A stretch of 64,000 nt of DNA, taken from assembly GCA_019307815.1 (NCBI GenBank), contig JAFDIV010000027.1, positions 1 to 64,000 on the forward strand, given 5' to 3'. A program made the translations under genes and the position numbers. The notes below the pieces were generated by a model. The model saw only the letters and a list, made by a program, of their open reading frames with translations, was not told where the DNA came from and searched no databases. The DNA is from Deltaproteobacteria bacterium. Lineage in GTDB: Bacteria; Desulfobacterota; DSM-4660; Desulfatiglandales; Desulfatiglandaceae. This document shows, in pieces, positions 1 to 8,933 of the stretch. Position 1 is the first letter of the stretch. Every line of letters starts with the position of its first letter.

Positions 1-190
1 GGAAAAACCAAATGATAGATCAGGACTGTTACATTATGACTCTTATGAACATATTCACTCACACCCTCAGTTTACGCCGCAAGCGGCGGGGAATTCAACC
101 CTAAGAGATTAAAACCGAAATCCACTTTCACCCCATGCCGTCATCCCACTGCCCCACTCCCTCTGAATCCACGGTTATATAGCGTCCTTT

Positions 191-1153
191 TTAACCCATT
201 TCCATACCCAACCGCCATTCAAGGGTTTTCTCAAGACCCTTGCCAAGGGAGGTTTTCGGTTCCCACCCCAATATGGCTTTTGCCTTTTCCACCCGAAGGC
301 AGCTCCTGGTTAAGTCCCCTGGCCGGGCCAGCTCTCGCTTGGGTATGGCCAATTCATTCGGAACATCTCTGCCAAATTTCTTGAAGGTCCCAAATATGAG
401 TTTATATAGCTCAAGGGTTCTGGTCTCAACGCCTGTCCCGATATTAAAATAATCTCCATCCCCTGCCTCTAAGGCCCTTAGATTGGCCTCCACCACATCG
501 CCCACATAGCAATAATCCCGGACCATACCCTCAGGGTCGTCTTGGAAGTGGTAAAGGACCGATGGCTGTTCATTTATTAAATTGTCCATAAAAATGGCCA
601 CCACACCGGCCTCTCCATGCCTAATCTGCCTCGGCCCGTAAATATTCGAATACCGCAGTGTGGTATATTCGATCCCATACTGGTGTTTGTAGTATGCCAG
701 GTATTTTTCGGAGCAAAACTTACTTACCGCATAAGGCGATAAGGGCTGGGGCGGGTAATGTTCTGAGGTGGGATATTCCGTGGCCTCCCCATAAATGGCG
801 CCTCCCGAGGATATGAATATCACCTTTCGAACCCTATGGCCCACAGAGCATTCAAGCAGGTTAAGGAATCCTTTGATGTTCACATCTGCATCAAACAGGG
901 GATCGGTCACGGACTCAGGGACGCTGATCTGGGCAGCGTGATGGTTCAGAATGTCTGGTTTTTCCTTTTCAAAGATACGCTGCATTTCAGAGGAGCGAAT
1001 ATCCACCTCATAAAATGTGGCTTCCGGGGGTACGTTTTCTCTGGTGCCACTGGACAGATTGTCAACAACTACGACTTGATGTCCTTCCTTAATATATCCA
1101 TCTACCACATTTGACCCAATAAACCCCGCTCCACCTGTAACCATAATTTTCAT
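191..1153 (-). CDS. NAD-dependent epimerase, UDP-glucose 4-epimerase-like
   Basis: An extended short-chain dehydrogenase/reductase of 320 residues, normal for the GalE-like group. The N-terminal Rossmann motif GGAGFIGS is at residues 7-14, the catalytic Tyr141-x3-Lys145 pair lies in YAVSK, and the upstream Ser115/Ser116 supplies the third active-site residue. Family members epimerise or dehydrate nucleotide sugars in the cytoplasm, feeding surface polysaccharide synthesis. The exact sugar cannot be read from the sequence. A GGGAGGGA ribosome-binding site precedes the ATG. The gene is divergent from the cysteine synthase fusion and no sugar-nucleotide genes lie nearby in the window, so its pathway is open. 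Confidence 0.88.
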   Translation of the reverse strand: MKIMVTGGAGFIGSNVVDGYIKEGHQVVVVDNLSSGTRENVPPEATFYEVDIRSSEMQRIFEKEKPDILNHHAAQISVPESVTDPLFDADVNIKGFLNLLECSVGHRVRKVIFISSGGAIYGEATEYPTSEHYPPQPLSPYAVSKFCSEKYLAYYKHQYGIEYTTLRYSNIYGPRQIRHGEAGVVAIFMDNLINEQPSVLYHFQDDPEGMVRDYCYVGDVVEANLRALEAGDGDYFNIGTGVETRTLELYKLIFGTFKKFGRDVPNELAIPKRELARPGDLTRSCLRVEKAKAILGWEPKTSLGKGLEKTLEWRLGMEMG

Positions 1154-1360
1154 AACTTCCCTCCCCAGTTTTTGATACGAACCTAACAGGATTCCATCCT
1201 GCGGTCAACAAACAGTCTTTTCCTTAAGCAAGCAAGACATGTATTATCTTAAGAAAATATTCCCTTTTCAGGTGGGCTACCTACAAGGGAAAAATAAATT
1301 GAAATGAACCAAATGGTTGGATATAGTGACAGGCTTAACTTTGACGGAGAGCTGCATTAC

Positions 1361-3682
1361 ATGGCCAAAAAGTTCGACAACATCTTGGACCTGATTGGGA
1401 ATACCCCTCTTGTCCCGATTCAAAAGCTGGCTACCAATAGTCAAGTGCAAATCCTGGCCAAATTGGAGTGCTTCAACCCGGGCGGATCGGTAAAAGACAG
1501 GCCTGCCCTTTATATGATCGAAGAAGCTGAAAAAAGAGGCGAGCTTACTAAAGATAAAATCATCCTTGAGGCCACAAGCGGAAACACTGGTATCGGTCTT
1601 GCCCTGGTGGCTGCAGTCAAAGGCTACCGGATCCTACTGGTCATGTCCGAGTCCGTAAGCCAAGAAAGGGTCAAGATCCTCAAGGCCATGGGCGCTGAAA
1701 TTCGCTTCACCCCTGCACGGCTTAGCACTGACGGGGCCATTGAATATGTTTACAAACTGGTACGTGAAGAGCCTCATAGGTATTGGCTGGCAGATCAATT
1801 CAACAATGAGGCCAATTGGAAGGCCCATTACCACGGGACGGCCATGGAGATATGGAAGCAAACTCAGGGGCAGTTGGATGTGGCCATGGCGACCATGGGA
1901 ACCACTGGTACGCTTATGGGGATTGCTCGTCGTCTTAAGGAACTCAACCCACGTATACAGGTGGTAGGGGTGGAACCCTACTTGGGCCATAAGATTCAAG
2001 GCCTCAAAAACATGAAAGAGTCTTATCAACCCGGGATTTTTCAGCGAGAGCTTCTGGACCGAATAATTCATATTGATGATGAAGAGGCCTTTCATACGGC
2101 CAGGGAACTGGCAAAAAAAGAGGGGGTGTTCGTTGGTATGAGTTCCGGAGCAGCCATGGCAGCAGCGTTGCGGCTTGCTGCTGAAATGGACAAGGGCCGC
2201 ATTGTGGTGGTCTTGCCTGACGGAGGCGAGCGATATCTGAGTACCCCCCTGTTCACTGTAAAAAAGACCTCCGGCATACGTTTTTACAACACGCTCACTC
2301 GCAAGAAAGAAGAATTTATACCCCTGGAGGAAAACCAGGTGACTATCTATTCCTGCGGCCCAACCCTCTGCCAATTAATCAACCTGGGGCAGTGCAGGAG
2401 GTTTGTGTTTGCAGATCTATTGAGACGCTACCTGGAGTTCAAGGGATTCAAGGTCATTTATATTATGAATGTCACAGACCTGGACGACCGCACAATTGAG
2501 GGAGCAGAAAAGGCCGATATGTCGCTAAAGGAGTATACAGAGGGTTATTATAAGGCCTTCATGGAAGACCTGGATAAACTCAACATCAAAAAGGCGACCC
2601 ACTATCCAAAGGCCTCTGATCATGTTGACGAGATGATCTCCCTGACTAAAAAGCTTGTGGAAAAGGGCCTTGCTTACGAAAAGTTCCGCTCCATCTATTT
2701 TGACATATCTCGTGCAAAGGGATATGGAAACCTTTCAAAGATCGATCTTGACAAGATTCAACTGGGTAAAACCGTAGATTTAGATCAATATGAGAAGGAC
2801 AATCCTAGGGACTTCACATTACTAAAAAGGTCTACCTTAAATGAGTTGAAAAAAGGGATCTTTTATCAGACCCCTTGGGGCAACGTAAGACCCAGCTGGC
2901 ATCTAGAGTGTTCTGCCATTGCACGGAAATTTGCTGGTGAGACCTATGATATACATACCAGTGGCGTGGAGCTTATATTTCCTCACCATGAAAATGCCAT
3001 AGCCATCAACAAGGCCTTAAGTGGCAGCCCACCAGCCCAATTTTGGCTGCATAATGAATTGGTGACGGTGAACAACAATAAAGGGGCCGACTCGCAAGCC
3101 CCTGACTTACTCCTTTTGAGAGATATTCTAAAAGAGGGCTACACAGGCAGAGAAGTGCGTTATTTCCTCATGAGTCGTCACTATCGCAAGCCCCTCATAT
3201 TTTCTTGGGCAAAACTGGATTCAGTCAAAAACACCTTGGCCCATTTAGACAGCTTTGTCCAAAAATTGCATTTCTGTGCCGAAGCCCCCCCGAATCAGGA
3301 AATTGACCAGCTTATCTATGATCTGCGCCATGGGTTCACAGAGGCCATGGACGACGATATGAATATAGCCGCAGGTCTTGCCTCTCTCTTCCATTTTATG
3401 AGACAGATTAATCGTATAATGGACCGCCACGGCCTCTCCCAAGATGATAAAACAAAAACGCTCAAAGCACTTGAGCGAATCAATACCGTCCTGGGTGTGA
3501 TGCATCTGGAACCACACCAAATAAGCGAGGAAATCATGGCCTTGATCAAAGAAAGAGAGACCGCCCGAAAGAAAAAGGATTGGGATACTGCTGATACTAT
3601 ACGTAATCAGCTTCGGGATATGGGCATTGAGCTTGTGGATACCCCTGAGGGTACCATCTGGCGCAAATTGGACGAAACCTGA
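1361..3682 (+). CDS. CysM-type cysteine synthase fused to a degenerate cysteinyl-tRNA synthetase-like domain
   Basis: A 773-residue two-domain protein. Residues ~1-300 are a PLP cysteine synthase: SVKDR carries the PLP lysine (Lys45), TSGNTG and GTTGT bind substrate and phosphate; GTTGT and the PGIF region are closer to CysM (O-acetylserine sulfhydrylase B) than CysK. Residues ~305-773 align along nearly the full length of CysRS, including the C-terminal domain. However, HIGH is replaced by NLGQ (341-344) and KMSKS by KGADS (about 574-578). Zinc-ligand positions CGPT, ECSA and HHEN are kept, but HHENE reads HHENA. This should abolish normal ATP-dependent tRNA charging; the real role is unknown. 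I prefer the ATG at 1361 (GGAGA ten bases upstream, start matching the CysM N-terminus) over the ATG at 1304. Confidence 0.88.
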   Translation: MAKKFDNILDLIGNTPLVPIQKLATNSQVQILAKLECFNPGGSVKDRPALYMIEEAEKRGELTKDKIILEATSGNTGIGLALVAAVKGYRILLVMSESVSQERVKILKAMGAEIRFTPARLSTDGAIEYVYKLVREEPHRYWLADQFNNEANWKAHYHGTAMEIWKQTQGQLDVAMATMGTTGTLMGIARRLKELNPRIQVVGVEPYLGHKIQGLKNMKESYQPGIFQRELLDRIIHIDDEEAFHTARELAKKEGVFVGMSSGAAMAAALRLAAEMDKGRIVVVLPDGGERYLSTPLFTVKKTSGIRFYNTLTRKKEEFIPLEENQVTIYSCGPTLCQLINLGQCRRFVFADLLRRYLEFKGFKVIYIMNVTDLDDRTIEGAEKADMSLKEYTEGYYKAFMEDLDKLNIKKATHYPKASDHVDEMISLTKKLVEKGLAYEKFRSIYFDISRAKGYGNLSKIDLDKIQLGKTVDLDQYEKDNPRDFTLLKRSTLNELKKGIFYQTPWGNVRPSWHLECSAIARKFAGETYDIHTSGVELIFPHHENAIAINKALSGSPPAQFWLHNELVTVNNNKGADSQAPDLLLLRDILKEGYTGREVRYFLMSRHYRKPLIFSWAKLDSVKNTLAHLDSFVQKLHFCAEAPPNQEIDQLIYDLRHGFTEAMDDDMNIAAGLASLFHFMRQINRIMDRHGLSQDDKTKTLKALERINTVLGVMHLEPHQISEEIMALIKERETARKKKDWDTADTIRNQLRDMGIELVDTPEGTIWRKLDET

Positions 3683-3804
3683 CTGCCCTAAGTACTTTCG
3701 GAGTCTCTGGGTCTTGTGCGACCCTTTTACTACCTTAATTTATCCAAAGGGGGGAGGAGGTCGGTCATCGGCCCATTATTTACCTTGCAAACCATTGGGG
3801 GTTC

Positions 3805-4194
3805 ATGTGGGAGGCTGAGGTGGAAAAAGACAAACCTTTAAAATGGCAGGAAGAGCGCGAAAGAAGTCGTGAACAGGCCCTGGCAAAGCACCATGAGCTG
3901 CACAAGCTTTACAAGGAAAATCCATTTGTCTTTGAAATGAAAAGGAAAAAGGCCATTGAAGACCTGATAAACAGCGCCCAAGACCCGGAGCTGAGAAAAA
4001 GGCTTTGGGACATGCAACGGCGGTGGGATCAGAGAATGCGTAGCGCTGGATCCGCGCATAACCGCTTTATCCTGGCCCAGACCCTTTTTTGGGATCACTT
4101 GGTAAACGAGTGGGTACCAACCCTCCAAGAGATCCGCAATCAATTGCAAGGTCTGCATGGCATTGTATCCACCAAGACCAATAGTTCTGGCTAG
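3805..4194 (+). CDS. DUF3135-like small protein
   Basis: A 129-residue charged, mostly helical cytoplasmic protein without cysteines, signal peptide or membrane segment. The core from about residue 38 to 95 (NPFVFEMKRKKAIEDLI, then a PELRKRL-Lx-MQ-xxD segment and a conserved small-residue/ILAQ region) resembles DUF3135, a proteobacterial family of unknown function. It follows the cysteine synthase fusion by 122 bases on the same strand and may be cotranscribed. The start is ambiguous: a GTG at 3820 has a well-placed GGGAGG, while the ATG at 3805 has only a G-rich tract. The function is unknown and the family call is from memory of the pattern. Confidence 0.6.
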   Translation: MWEAEVEKDKPLKWQEERERSREQALAKHHELHKLYKENPFVFEMKRKKAIEDLINSAQDPELRKRLWDMQRRWDQRMRSAGSAHNRFILAQTLFWDHLVNEWVPTLQEIRNQLQGLHGIVSTKTNSSG

Positions 4195-4399
4195 TCCTTA
4201 TTCTGATTTTTTTCTGAAGTGTGCACAGGGGTGTGACAGTAGTGGCCATTGGCCCCGATTGCCGTCCCAGGACGTTGCCAGGCATTTGCCCAAGGCCTGA
4301 GGGCTATTGTGTCCCTTGGAATTGTAAAAAAAGGAAAAATGCATGCAGTCTGCACACCGAATAGATCGCCCTTGGTCTTCCCCAGGGCCTTTATCCTCC

Positions 4400-5365
4400 T
4401 TAGTTCCCATTGTCTCCCTTGCCATTGCGGGTTTTTGGTGAAAAGCCTGGTGACAACAAACCCCAAATCAGGCGCATGGTTTCATAATGGGGTGGATAAA
4501 ACGCTCCTCTGAAGGCCACCACTGCAGCGCATCCACATCTGGTACAATCAGCGTTATCACCATAGGTACAGGCCTTGGGCTCCCCATTGGCCTTATAACA
4601 CCTGAGGCCCTTGGAAACAGGGCACCTTTCATAGCTGTTCCATGCATGAAACCCGGCGGTTGGCAAAAGCTGCCTTCCCATGGCCTCCGTAAACCCTATT
4701 TGCTCCCCGTATTTCTCCCGCAGTGCCAGGAGCCTCTTAATCACTCCCTCCCTCTTGGAAACCGGGATCAAAAGCTCGTCGTCGATCTTTGTATGCATAG
4801 GGGTATAAAAAGAAAAGCCTATCCCTTTTACGGGAAGGCCCAGCATTTCCTGTGAAAACTCTTCCAAATAAGGCTCATTCCACTGTGTGATAGTAATATG
4901 AACTATGGGTGACCGCGTTGCCTTTTGGAGGTTCTTTACAGCAAGATCAAAGACCCCAGAGCCTCGAATAGCATCATTTATTTGACGAGGGCCGTCAAGA
5001 GAAAGTATCCATTGACCACCTCGGATTTCAGGGAATCCAAGGGTCCCATTGGTAAAAATTAATGTGAAATCAAATACCTCACTAGCTGCCTTGCAGATAC
5101 TGGGGCGCAGGGCCGGCTCCCCTCCGTACAATATAGCCGCACGTAGTCCTTGCCCCCTCAAGGCCCGGAAAAAACGTACCATTTGCACATCATCCAATTC
5201 ATTGGGGTGATCCTGCTCCCACCAATAACAATGCTTGCAGCGTAGGTTGCACCGATGGGTAATATCTATTGCCGCTGCCGCCACCTTTTTCATCAGCAAT
5301 TGCCCGATGACCGGCACAGCTCTCCCCAGTTCGCGTATCATAGAGATCCAATGACTCATTACCAC
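4400..5365 (-). CDS. Radical SAM protein with SPASM-like cysteine-rich C-terminus
   Basis: A 321-residue radical SAM enzyme. The motif CNLRCKHCYWW near residue 39 gives the CxxxCxxC that binds the SAM-cleaving [4Fe-4S] cluster, followed by a YGGEPALRP-type SAM-binding segment. The C-terminal third has additional cysteines (ERCP, RCYK, KACTYG, DCTRCGC) spaced like a SPASM/twitch domain that would hold auxiliary clusters. Such enzymes modify peptides or small metabolites, but the substrate cannot be told: no small precursor peptide or partner protein lies beside it. It is convergent with the DUF3135-like gene. GTG at 5365 or ATG at 5359 (AGGTGG just upstream) could be the start. Confidence 0.8.
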   Translation of the reverse strand: MVMSHWISMIRELGRAVPVIGQLLMKKVAAAAIDITHRCNLRCKHCYWWEQDHPNELDDVQMVRFFRALRGQGLRAAILYGGEPALRPSICKAASEVFDFTLIFTNGTLGFPEIRGGQWILSLDGPRQINDAIRGSGVFDLAVKNLQKATRSPIVHITITQWNEPYLEEFSQEMLGLPVKGIGFSFYTPMHTKIDDELLIPVSKREGVIKRLLALREKYGEQIGFTEAMGRQLLPTAGFHAWNSYERCPVSKGLRCYKANGEPKACTYGDNADCTRCGCAAVVAFRGAFYPPHYETMRLIWGLLSPGFSPKTRNGKGDNGN

Positions 5366-5476
5366 CTATTATCTACTAAAGGCAACTTCCACCATAACCC
5401 TTTGTTTCTTGCCGCCTTTTGCTGATCATCACCGAAAAACAGCTCATTTATAAAAATACACCATCTTGACAAATAA

Positions 5477-5618
5477 GGGGAACGGAGTGTTCCCGAAGCG
5501 GCGTATTTTGGCCTTAGAGCAGGATAGCGGAAAGGGCAAAGCTGCTTGCTGCAGGCAAGAATCCGCAGTGCTTGTCCGCCTTAGGCGGGAAATTAATGGA
5601 GGGAATATTCCGTTCCCC
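5477..5618. repeat. Structured element with 18-bp inverted repeat ends and nested hairpins
   Basis: Within the 372-base space between the radical SAM gene and tRNA-Ser(GCT), arm 5477-5494 pairs with arm 5601-5618 over 18 positions. The only two non-Watson-Crick positions are G-U wobbles if the plus strand is transcribed. Inside are GCGGA (5527-5531) pairing with TCCGC (5562-5566), a hairpin CTTGC-TGCAG-GCAAG (5545-5559) and CCGCC-TTA-GGCGG (5576-5588). This looks like a non-coding RNA or a small mobile/MITE-type repeat rather than a gene. No target-site duplication is evident. ORFs crossing it have no recognisable protein content. Confidence 0.5.
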
Positions 5619-5737
5619 CTGTTCTTGGGTCCACAAAAACAACCCCGTTTTCACAGCAAACCTGAACCGCCTGGAATCAATGCTCTGATAACGGCCAGAA
5701 GGAAATTTCGATTTTGGATCGAGATTATTCAAAAAAA

Positions 5738-5830
5738 TGGCGGAGAGAGAGGGATTCGAACCCTCGGTGGATCTTTCGACCCACACTCGCTTAGCAGGCG
5801 AGCGCCTTCAGCCAGCTCGGCCATCTCTCC
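5738..5830 (-). tRNA. tRNA-Ser (anticodon GCT)
   Basis: The minus strand folds as a 93-base class II tRNA. The 7-bp acceptor stem is GGAGAGA/TCTCTCC, the discriminator is G and CCA is encoded. The D arm is GCCGAG-type, the anticodon loop is CTGCTAA with anticodon GCT (reads AGC/AGU), a long variable arm is present, and the T loop is GGTTCGAATCC. It lies 69 bases from a second serine tRNA on the same strand. Seven T residues directly after CCA may act as its terminator. Confidence 0.96.
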
Positions 5831-5899
5831 GCGACCCACCCCTGCAGTTCGGGGGCCTGTGCGCTCAGGCGCAAAGGTTATGGCTTTTCACATGATCAA

Positions 5900-5988
5900 T
5901 GGCGGAGGGAGAGGGATTCGAACCCCCGTGACCAGAACGGCCAAGCGGTTTTCAAGACCGCCTCCTTCAACCACTCGGACATCCCTCC
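5900..5988 (-). tRNA. tRNA-Ser (anticodon TGA)
   Basis: The minus strand gives an 89-base class II tRNA. The acceptor stem is GGAGGGA/TCCCTCC, the discriminator is G and CCA is encoded. The anticodon loop CTTGAAA between GCGGT and ACCGC has anticodon TGA (reads UCA and relatives). A long variable arm and the T loop GTTCGAATC are present. It is upstream of tRNA-Ser(GCT) and downstream of rpe on the same strand, so the pair could be processed from one transcript. Confidence 0.96.
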
Positions 5989-6072
5989 AGCCACCAAAAA
6001 AAATATAACATCTTGCACCCGCGGAGTCAAAATCTTTTCGTTTTAAATCCTACATGCGCAGGGGCCACAATT

Positions 6073-6738
6073 TTATGTAGTGTGTGCCACCATCCGCTCC
6101 CGCATCAGGCGTATGGTCTCTGCGTAGTCATTGCTGTAAAAAATGGCCGATCCTGCCACAAACACGTTTGCTCCAGCAGAAGAAACCGCTCCAATGGTAT
6201 CCGGCCCAATACCGCCATCTACTTCTATGTCCACTTCCAGGCCCTTTTCCCTAACCATATGGTAGAGGGACCTTATCTTTGGAACCATGGACTCAATAAA
6301 CCGTTGTCCCTCAAATCCGGGGTTCACTGTCATGACAAGAATCATGTCTACATCTTCCAAGATATACTCAAGGGCACTCAACGGTGTGGACGGATTCAAT
6401 GACACCCCGGCCTTTATGCCCTGCTCACGGATATGGGTAAGCGTTCGTTGAAGATGCGTCACTGCCTCCGCATGCACGGTCAGTATGTCCGCCCCTGCAT
6501 CCTTAAAGGCATCTATAAACTGATCGGCATTGTCAATCATCAAATGAACATCCAGCGGCAAATCCGTCATCTTCCTCACCGCCTTTACGATCATAGGACC
6601 TATCGTAATATTCGGCACGAAATGGCCATCCATAACATCAATATGAATATAATCGGCCCCAGCCTTTTCCACTGCCTGTACCTCCTCGCCCAGCCTGCTG
6701 AAATCGGCCGAAAGGATGGATGGCGCTATCTTTCCCAT
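6073..6738 (-). CDS. rpe: Ribulose-phosphate 3-epimerase
   Basis: A TIM-barrel enzyme of 221 residues that interconverts ribulose 5-phosphate and xylulose 5-phosphate in the pentose phosphate pathway. Visible family motifs are APSILSADF at the N-terminus, the metal-binding DVMDGHFVPN region, DVHLM, VMTVNPGFEGQ and the phosphate-binding EVDGGI. The start is ATG at 6738: it gives the usual MGKIAPSIL beginning and has AAGGAGGAG upstream. A longer reading to 6831 would add 31 unrelated residues inside rsmB. It begins four bases after the rsmB stop, so the two are cotranscribed. Confidence 0.95.
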   Translation of the reverse strand: MGKIAPSILSADFSRLGEEVQAVEKAGADYIHIDVMDGHFVPNITIGPMIVKAVRKMTDLPLDVHLMIDNADQFIDAFKDAGADILTVHAEAVTHLQRTLTHIREQGIKAGVSLNPSTPLSALEYILEDVDMILVMTVNPGFEGQRFIESMVPKIRSLYHMVREKGLEVDIEVDGGIGPDTIGAVSSAGANVFVAGSAIFYSNDYAETIRLMRERMVAHTT

Positions 6739-6742
6739 GGTT

Positions 6743-8107
6743 CTACTCCTCCTTCTTGGTGAGCATGGCGGCAAAAAAGCCGTCCATATGATGAACATGT
6801 GGATAAGATCGGAAAAAACCGTCATCATCAATAAGCTCTCGGGCCCACTGCGGTGCTACGGCTCGAAGATCAACTAACTGCATCCACTGGTGAGATGCAA
6901 GAAAGCCTTCAATCACCTCTTCATTCTCCTGCCGTGAGATCGTACACGTTACATAAAGCAATTTTCCCCCCTCGCAAAGCAATTCCGAGGCCCGCGAAAG
7001 GATCTGGGCCTGGTCTCTGGAGAGCTGTTGGATCTGTTCCTCTGTCTTTGTCCACTTGATGTCAGGGCGCTTGGAGATAGTCCCAAGGCCTGAACAGGGA
7101 CTATCTACCAGAATATACTGGAATCTATTTTTGAATAGCCCTCCCATGGACTTGGTGGCATCATACAAAATGGGGTATATCCATGACGTACCAAGTCGCC
7201 TAGCCGCCTCAGCCAGCCTTACCAGGCTCACTCGCCTTATGTCAAGGCCAATAACCCCACCCCTTGGCCCCACCAGTTCGGCCAAAAGGGTAGTTTTCCC
7301 CCCCACCCCTGCACACACATCCAAGACCCTCTTCCCTTTCAATGGCCCCAGAAGCATTGTACACACCTGGGCTGCCTCGCCTTGAACCTGAAACAGCCCT
7401 GCCTTGAAGGCTGCAAGTTTTGTAATTGGTCCCTTGATCTCCTTGATTCGGATCCCGACGGGGCTGTATGGCGTGGGAACCCCCACAACCCCATCCTGTT
7501 TGAGGCGATCAATGAAGGAATCCCTGGAAATCTTTAGGGTATTGGTCCGAATCACTAGATCAGGGATCTGATTGCTGGCCTCCATCAAATCAGAGGCAGG
7601 CGCCTCACCCAGTTCGGCGATCCATTTCCTGACCAGCCATGGGGGATATGAATAGGAGACGGAATAATATCTTACAGGGTCTGTCTCCTGGTCTGGAAAG
7701 GGTGTGGAATCCTTCTTTCTTATAATTTGCCGTAAAAGGCCATTGACAAAGCGTACCAGGTGGGGCCTTTTTATCTTCTTGGCCTGCTTTACTGCCTCAT
7801 TTACTGCAGCAGCATAAGGAATCCGGTCCATGAAGAGGATCTGATACAAGGCTATTCTGATAATGTTGAGAACAGTTGGCTCAACCTTCCTAAAGGGGAA
7901 GCGGAGATGCTGCTCAATAACCCAATCCAGCTGAAGACGCCATCGCAGTACGCCATTGGTCAGATGCACGGCTAGGGCCCTGTCCCTCTCGGAAATATCG
8001 GGGTACTTCACAAATGCATCTTCAAGGAAATACCTCGGGGGGATTGATTCCCGCTCAAAGCGGTTAAGGGCTGTGAGGGCCAGGTCTCTGGAACTCGGGC
8101 TTGCCAT
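6743..8107 (-). CDS. rsmB: 16S rRNA (cytosine-967-C5) methyltransferase
   Basis: A 454-residue protein with a NusB-like RNA-binding N-terminal domain (~1-140) and a SAM-dependent Rossmann methyltransferase domain. Motif I is DVCAGVGGKT (263-272). The two cysteines typical of m5C methyltransferases are Cys338 in DSPCSG and Cys388 in VTCT; one forms the covalent intermediate and the other helps release it. It methylates C967 of 16S rRNA. The first 44 bases overlap the end of the DUF116 gene, which marks tight translational coupling. Length and start match the family. Confidence 0.93.
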   Translation of the reverse strand: MASPSSRDLALTALNRFERESIPPRYFLEDAFVKYPDISERDRALAVHLTNGVLRWRLQLDWVIEQHLRFPFRKVEPTVLNIIRIALYQILFMDRIPYAAAVNEAVKQAKKIKRPHLVRFVNGLLRQIIRKKDSTPFPDQETDPVRYYSVSYSYPPWLVRKWIAELGEAPASDLMEASNQIPDLVIRTNTLKISRDSFIDRLKQDGVVGVPTPYSPVGIRIKEIKGPITKLAAFKAGLFQVQGEAAQVCTMLLGPLKGKRVLDVCAGVGGKTTLLAELVGPRGGVIGLDIRRVSLVRLAEAARRLGTSWIYPILYDATKSMGGLFKNRFQYILVDSPCSGLGTISKRPDIKWTKTEEQIQQLSRDQAQILSRASELLCEGGKLLYVTCTISRQENEEVIEGFLASHQWMQLVDLRAVAPQWARELIDDDGFFRSYPHVHHMDGFFAAMLTKKEE

Positions 8108-8897
8108 TTTCCAAAAAGGTTAGGATGCCTCTTTCCACCATTTCCAGATCCACGTCCGTATCAAAGCACGGGCCATGGGGTCTCTTGTTAAGGATACCAT
8201 AGACAGGAATGGGATAGGTATCTTGTATCCCGCTCGTAAGGTCACGCTCGCATGCAACACCAATGATGATATGGGGTTTTTTTTCGACCACAATCCGTCT
8301 GGCAATGGTCCCACCTGTAGCCACTGATATGGAAACACCGTACCTTTTGGAAATGGCCACAAGGTCTTTAATCTTACATTTTCCACAGGCCTTGCAGTTT
8401 TCTATATTGCCGGTAATGCGGACCGGACATTCGTGAAACTGAAGGCAATGGGGAAGAAGTATGAGGAGTTTTTCCGGCCTGACCTTCTTGGCCTCGGCCA
8501 GCACAAGGCGATTGTTCACGGCAATAAAAGACCGCCTCAAATCATCCTTGCTAATTCCCATTAATTTCCCCAAAACCACCAAAAGAGGAAACAGGAACCG
8601 GATCACGATTCCACGTGCCTTACGGTTAATAAAAAGGTTTCGACCCCACACGATGGTAAAGATCAGGGTAAGTGCGCCTCCTAGGCCGAACAACACCACT
8701 GCAGCAAAACAGAGGGCCAAGATAAGGGGCAGGCGAGGATGGATGTTGGAAAGCCCCACATAAGGGACCCACCACAGTACAAAGGCGCCCCCAACAAGTA
8801 CAAAACAGCAAAGCACGAGAAGCAACACAAAGCTCTTGCCAGAAGACGGCTCAAAACCGTTGGACCTGTTTTTCTCCTCCTCTAAAGGCATCCTCAT
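8064..8897 (-). CDS. DUF116 membrane protein with cysteine cluster
   Basis: A 277-residue protein. Two or three hydrophobic helices lie in residues ~22-110, followed by a soluble domain with cysteines at about 150, 156, 167, 170 and 173 (HCLQFHECP and CKACGKC), which look able to hold an Fe-S cluster or zinc. Later motifs ATGGTIARR and GVACERDL are typical of DUF116. Function is unknown. It sits between fmt and rsmB and overlaps rsmB by 44 bases, an arrangement I associate with deltaproteobacteria. A second ATG at 8891 is better spaced from the GAGG site than the first. Confidence 0.82.
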   Translation of the reverse strand: MRMPLEEEKNRSNGFEPSSGKSFVLLLVLCCFVLVGGAFVLWWVPYVGLSNIHPRLPLILALCFAAVVLFGLGGALTLIFTIVWGRNLFINRKARGIVIRFLFPLLVVLGKLMGISKDDLRRSFIAVNNRLVLAEAKKVRPEKLLILLPHCLQFHECPVRITGNIENCKACGKCKIKDLVAISKRYGVSISVATGGTIARRIVVEKKPHIIIGVACERDLTSGIQDTYPIPVYGILNKRPHGPCFDTDVDLEMVERGILTFLENGKPEFQRPGPHSP

Positions 8898-8933
8898 ACC
8901 CTCGTTATGGGGTGGGCGCGTGTTTTGGCATTA

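Noticed and set aside
1634..2374. A 246-codon antisense ORF inside the cysteine synthase fusion
   Set aside because: No family motifs; it is the shadow of a well-conserved gene on the plus strand.
5466..6008. 180-codon plus-strand ORF across the tRNA region
   Set aside because: It runs antisense through two tRNA-Ser genes and through the structured element; no protein similarity.
6739..6831. Longer rpe start with 31 extra N-terminal residues
   Set aside because: It would lie inside rsmB, lacks family similarity, and the ATG at 6738 has a strong ribosome-binding site.
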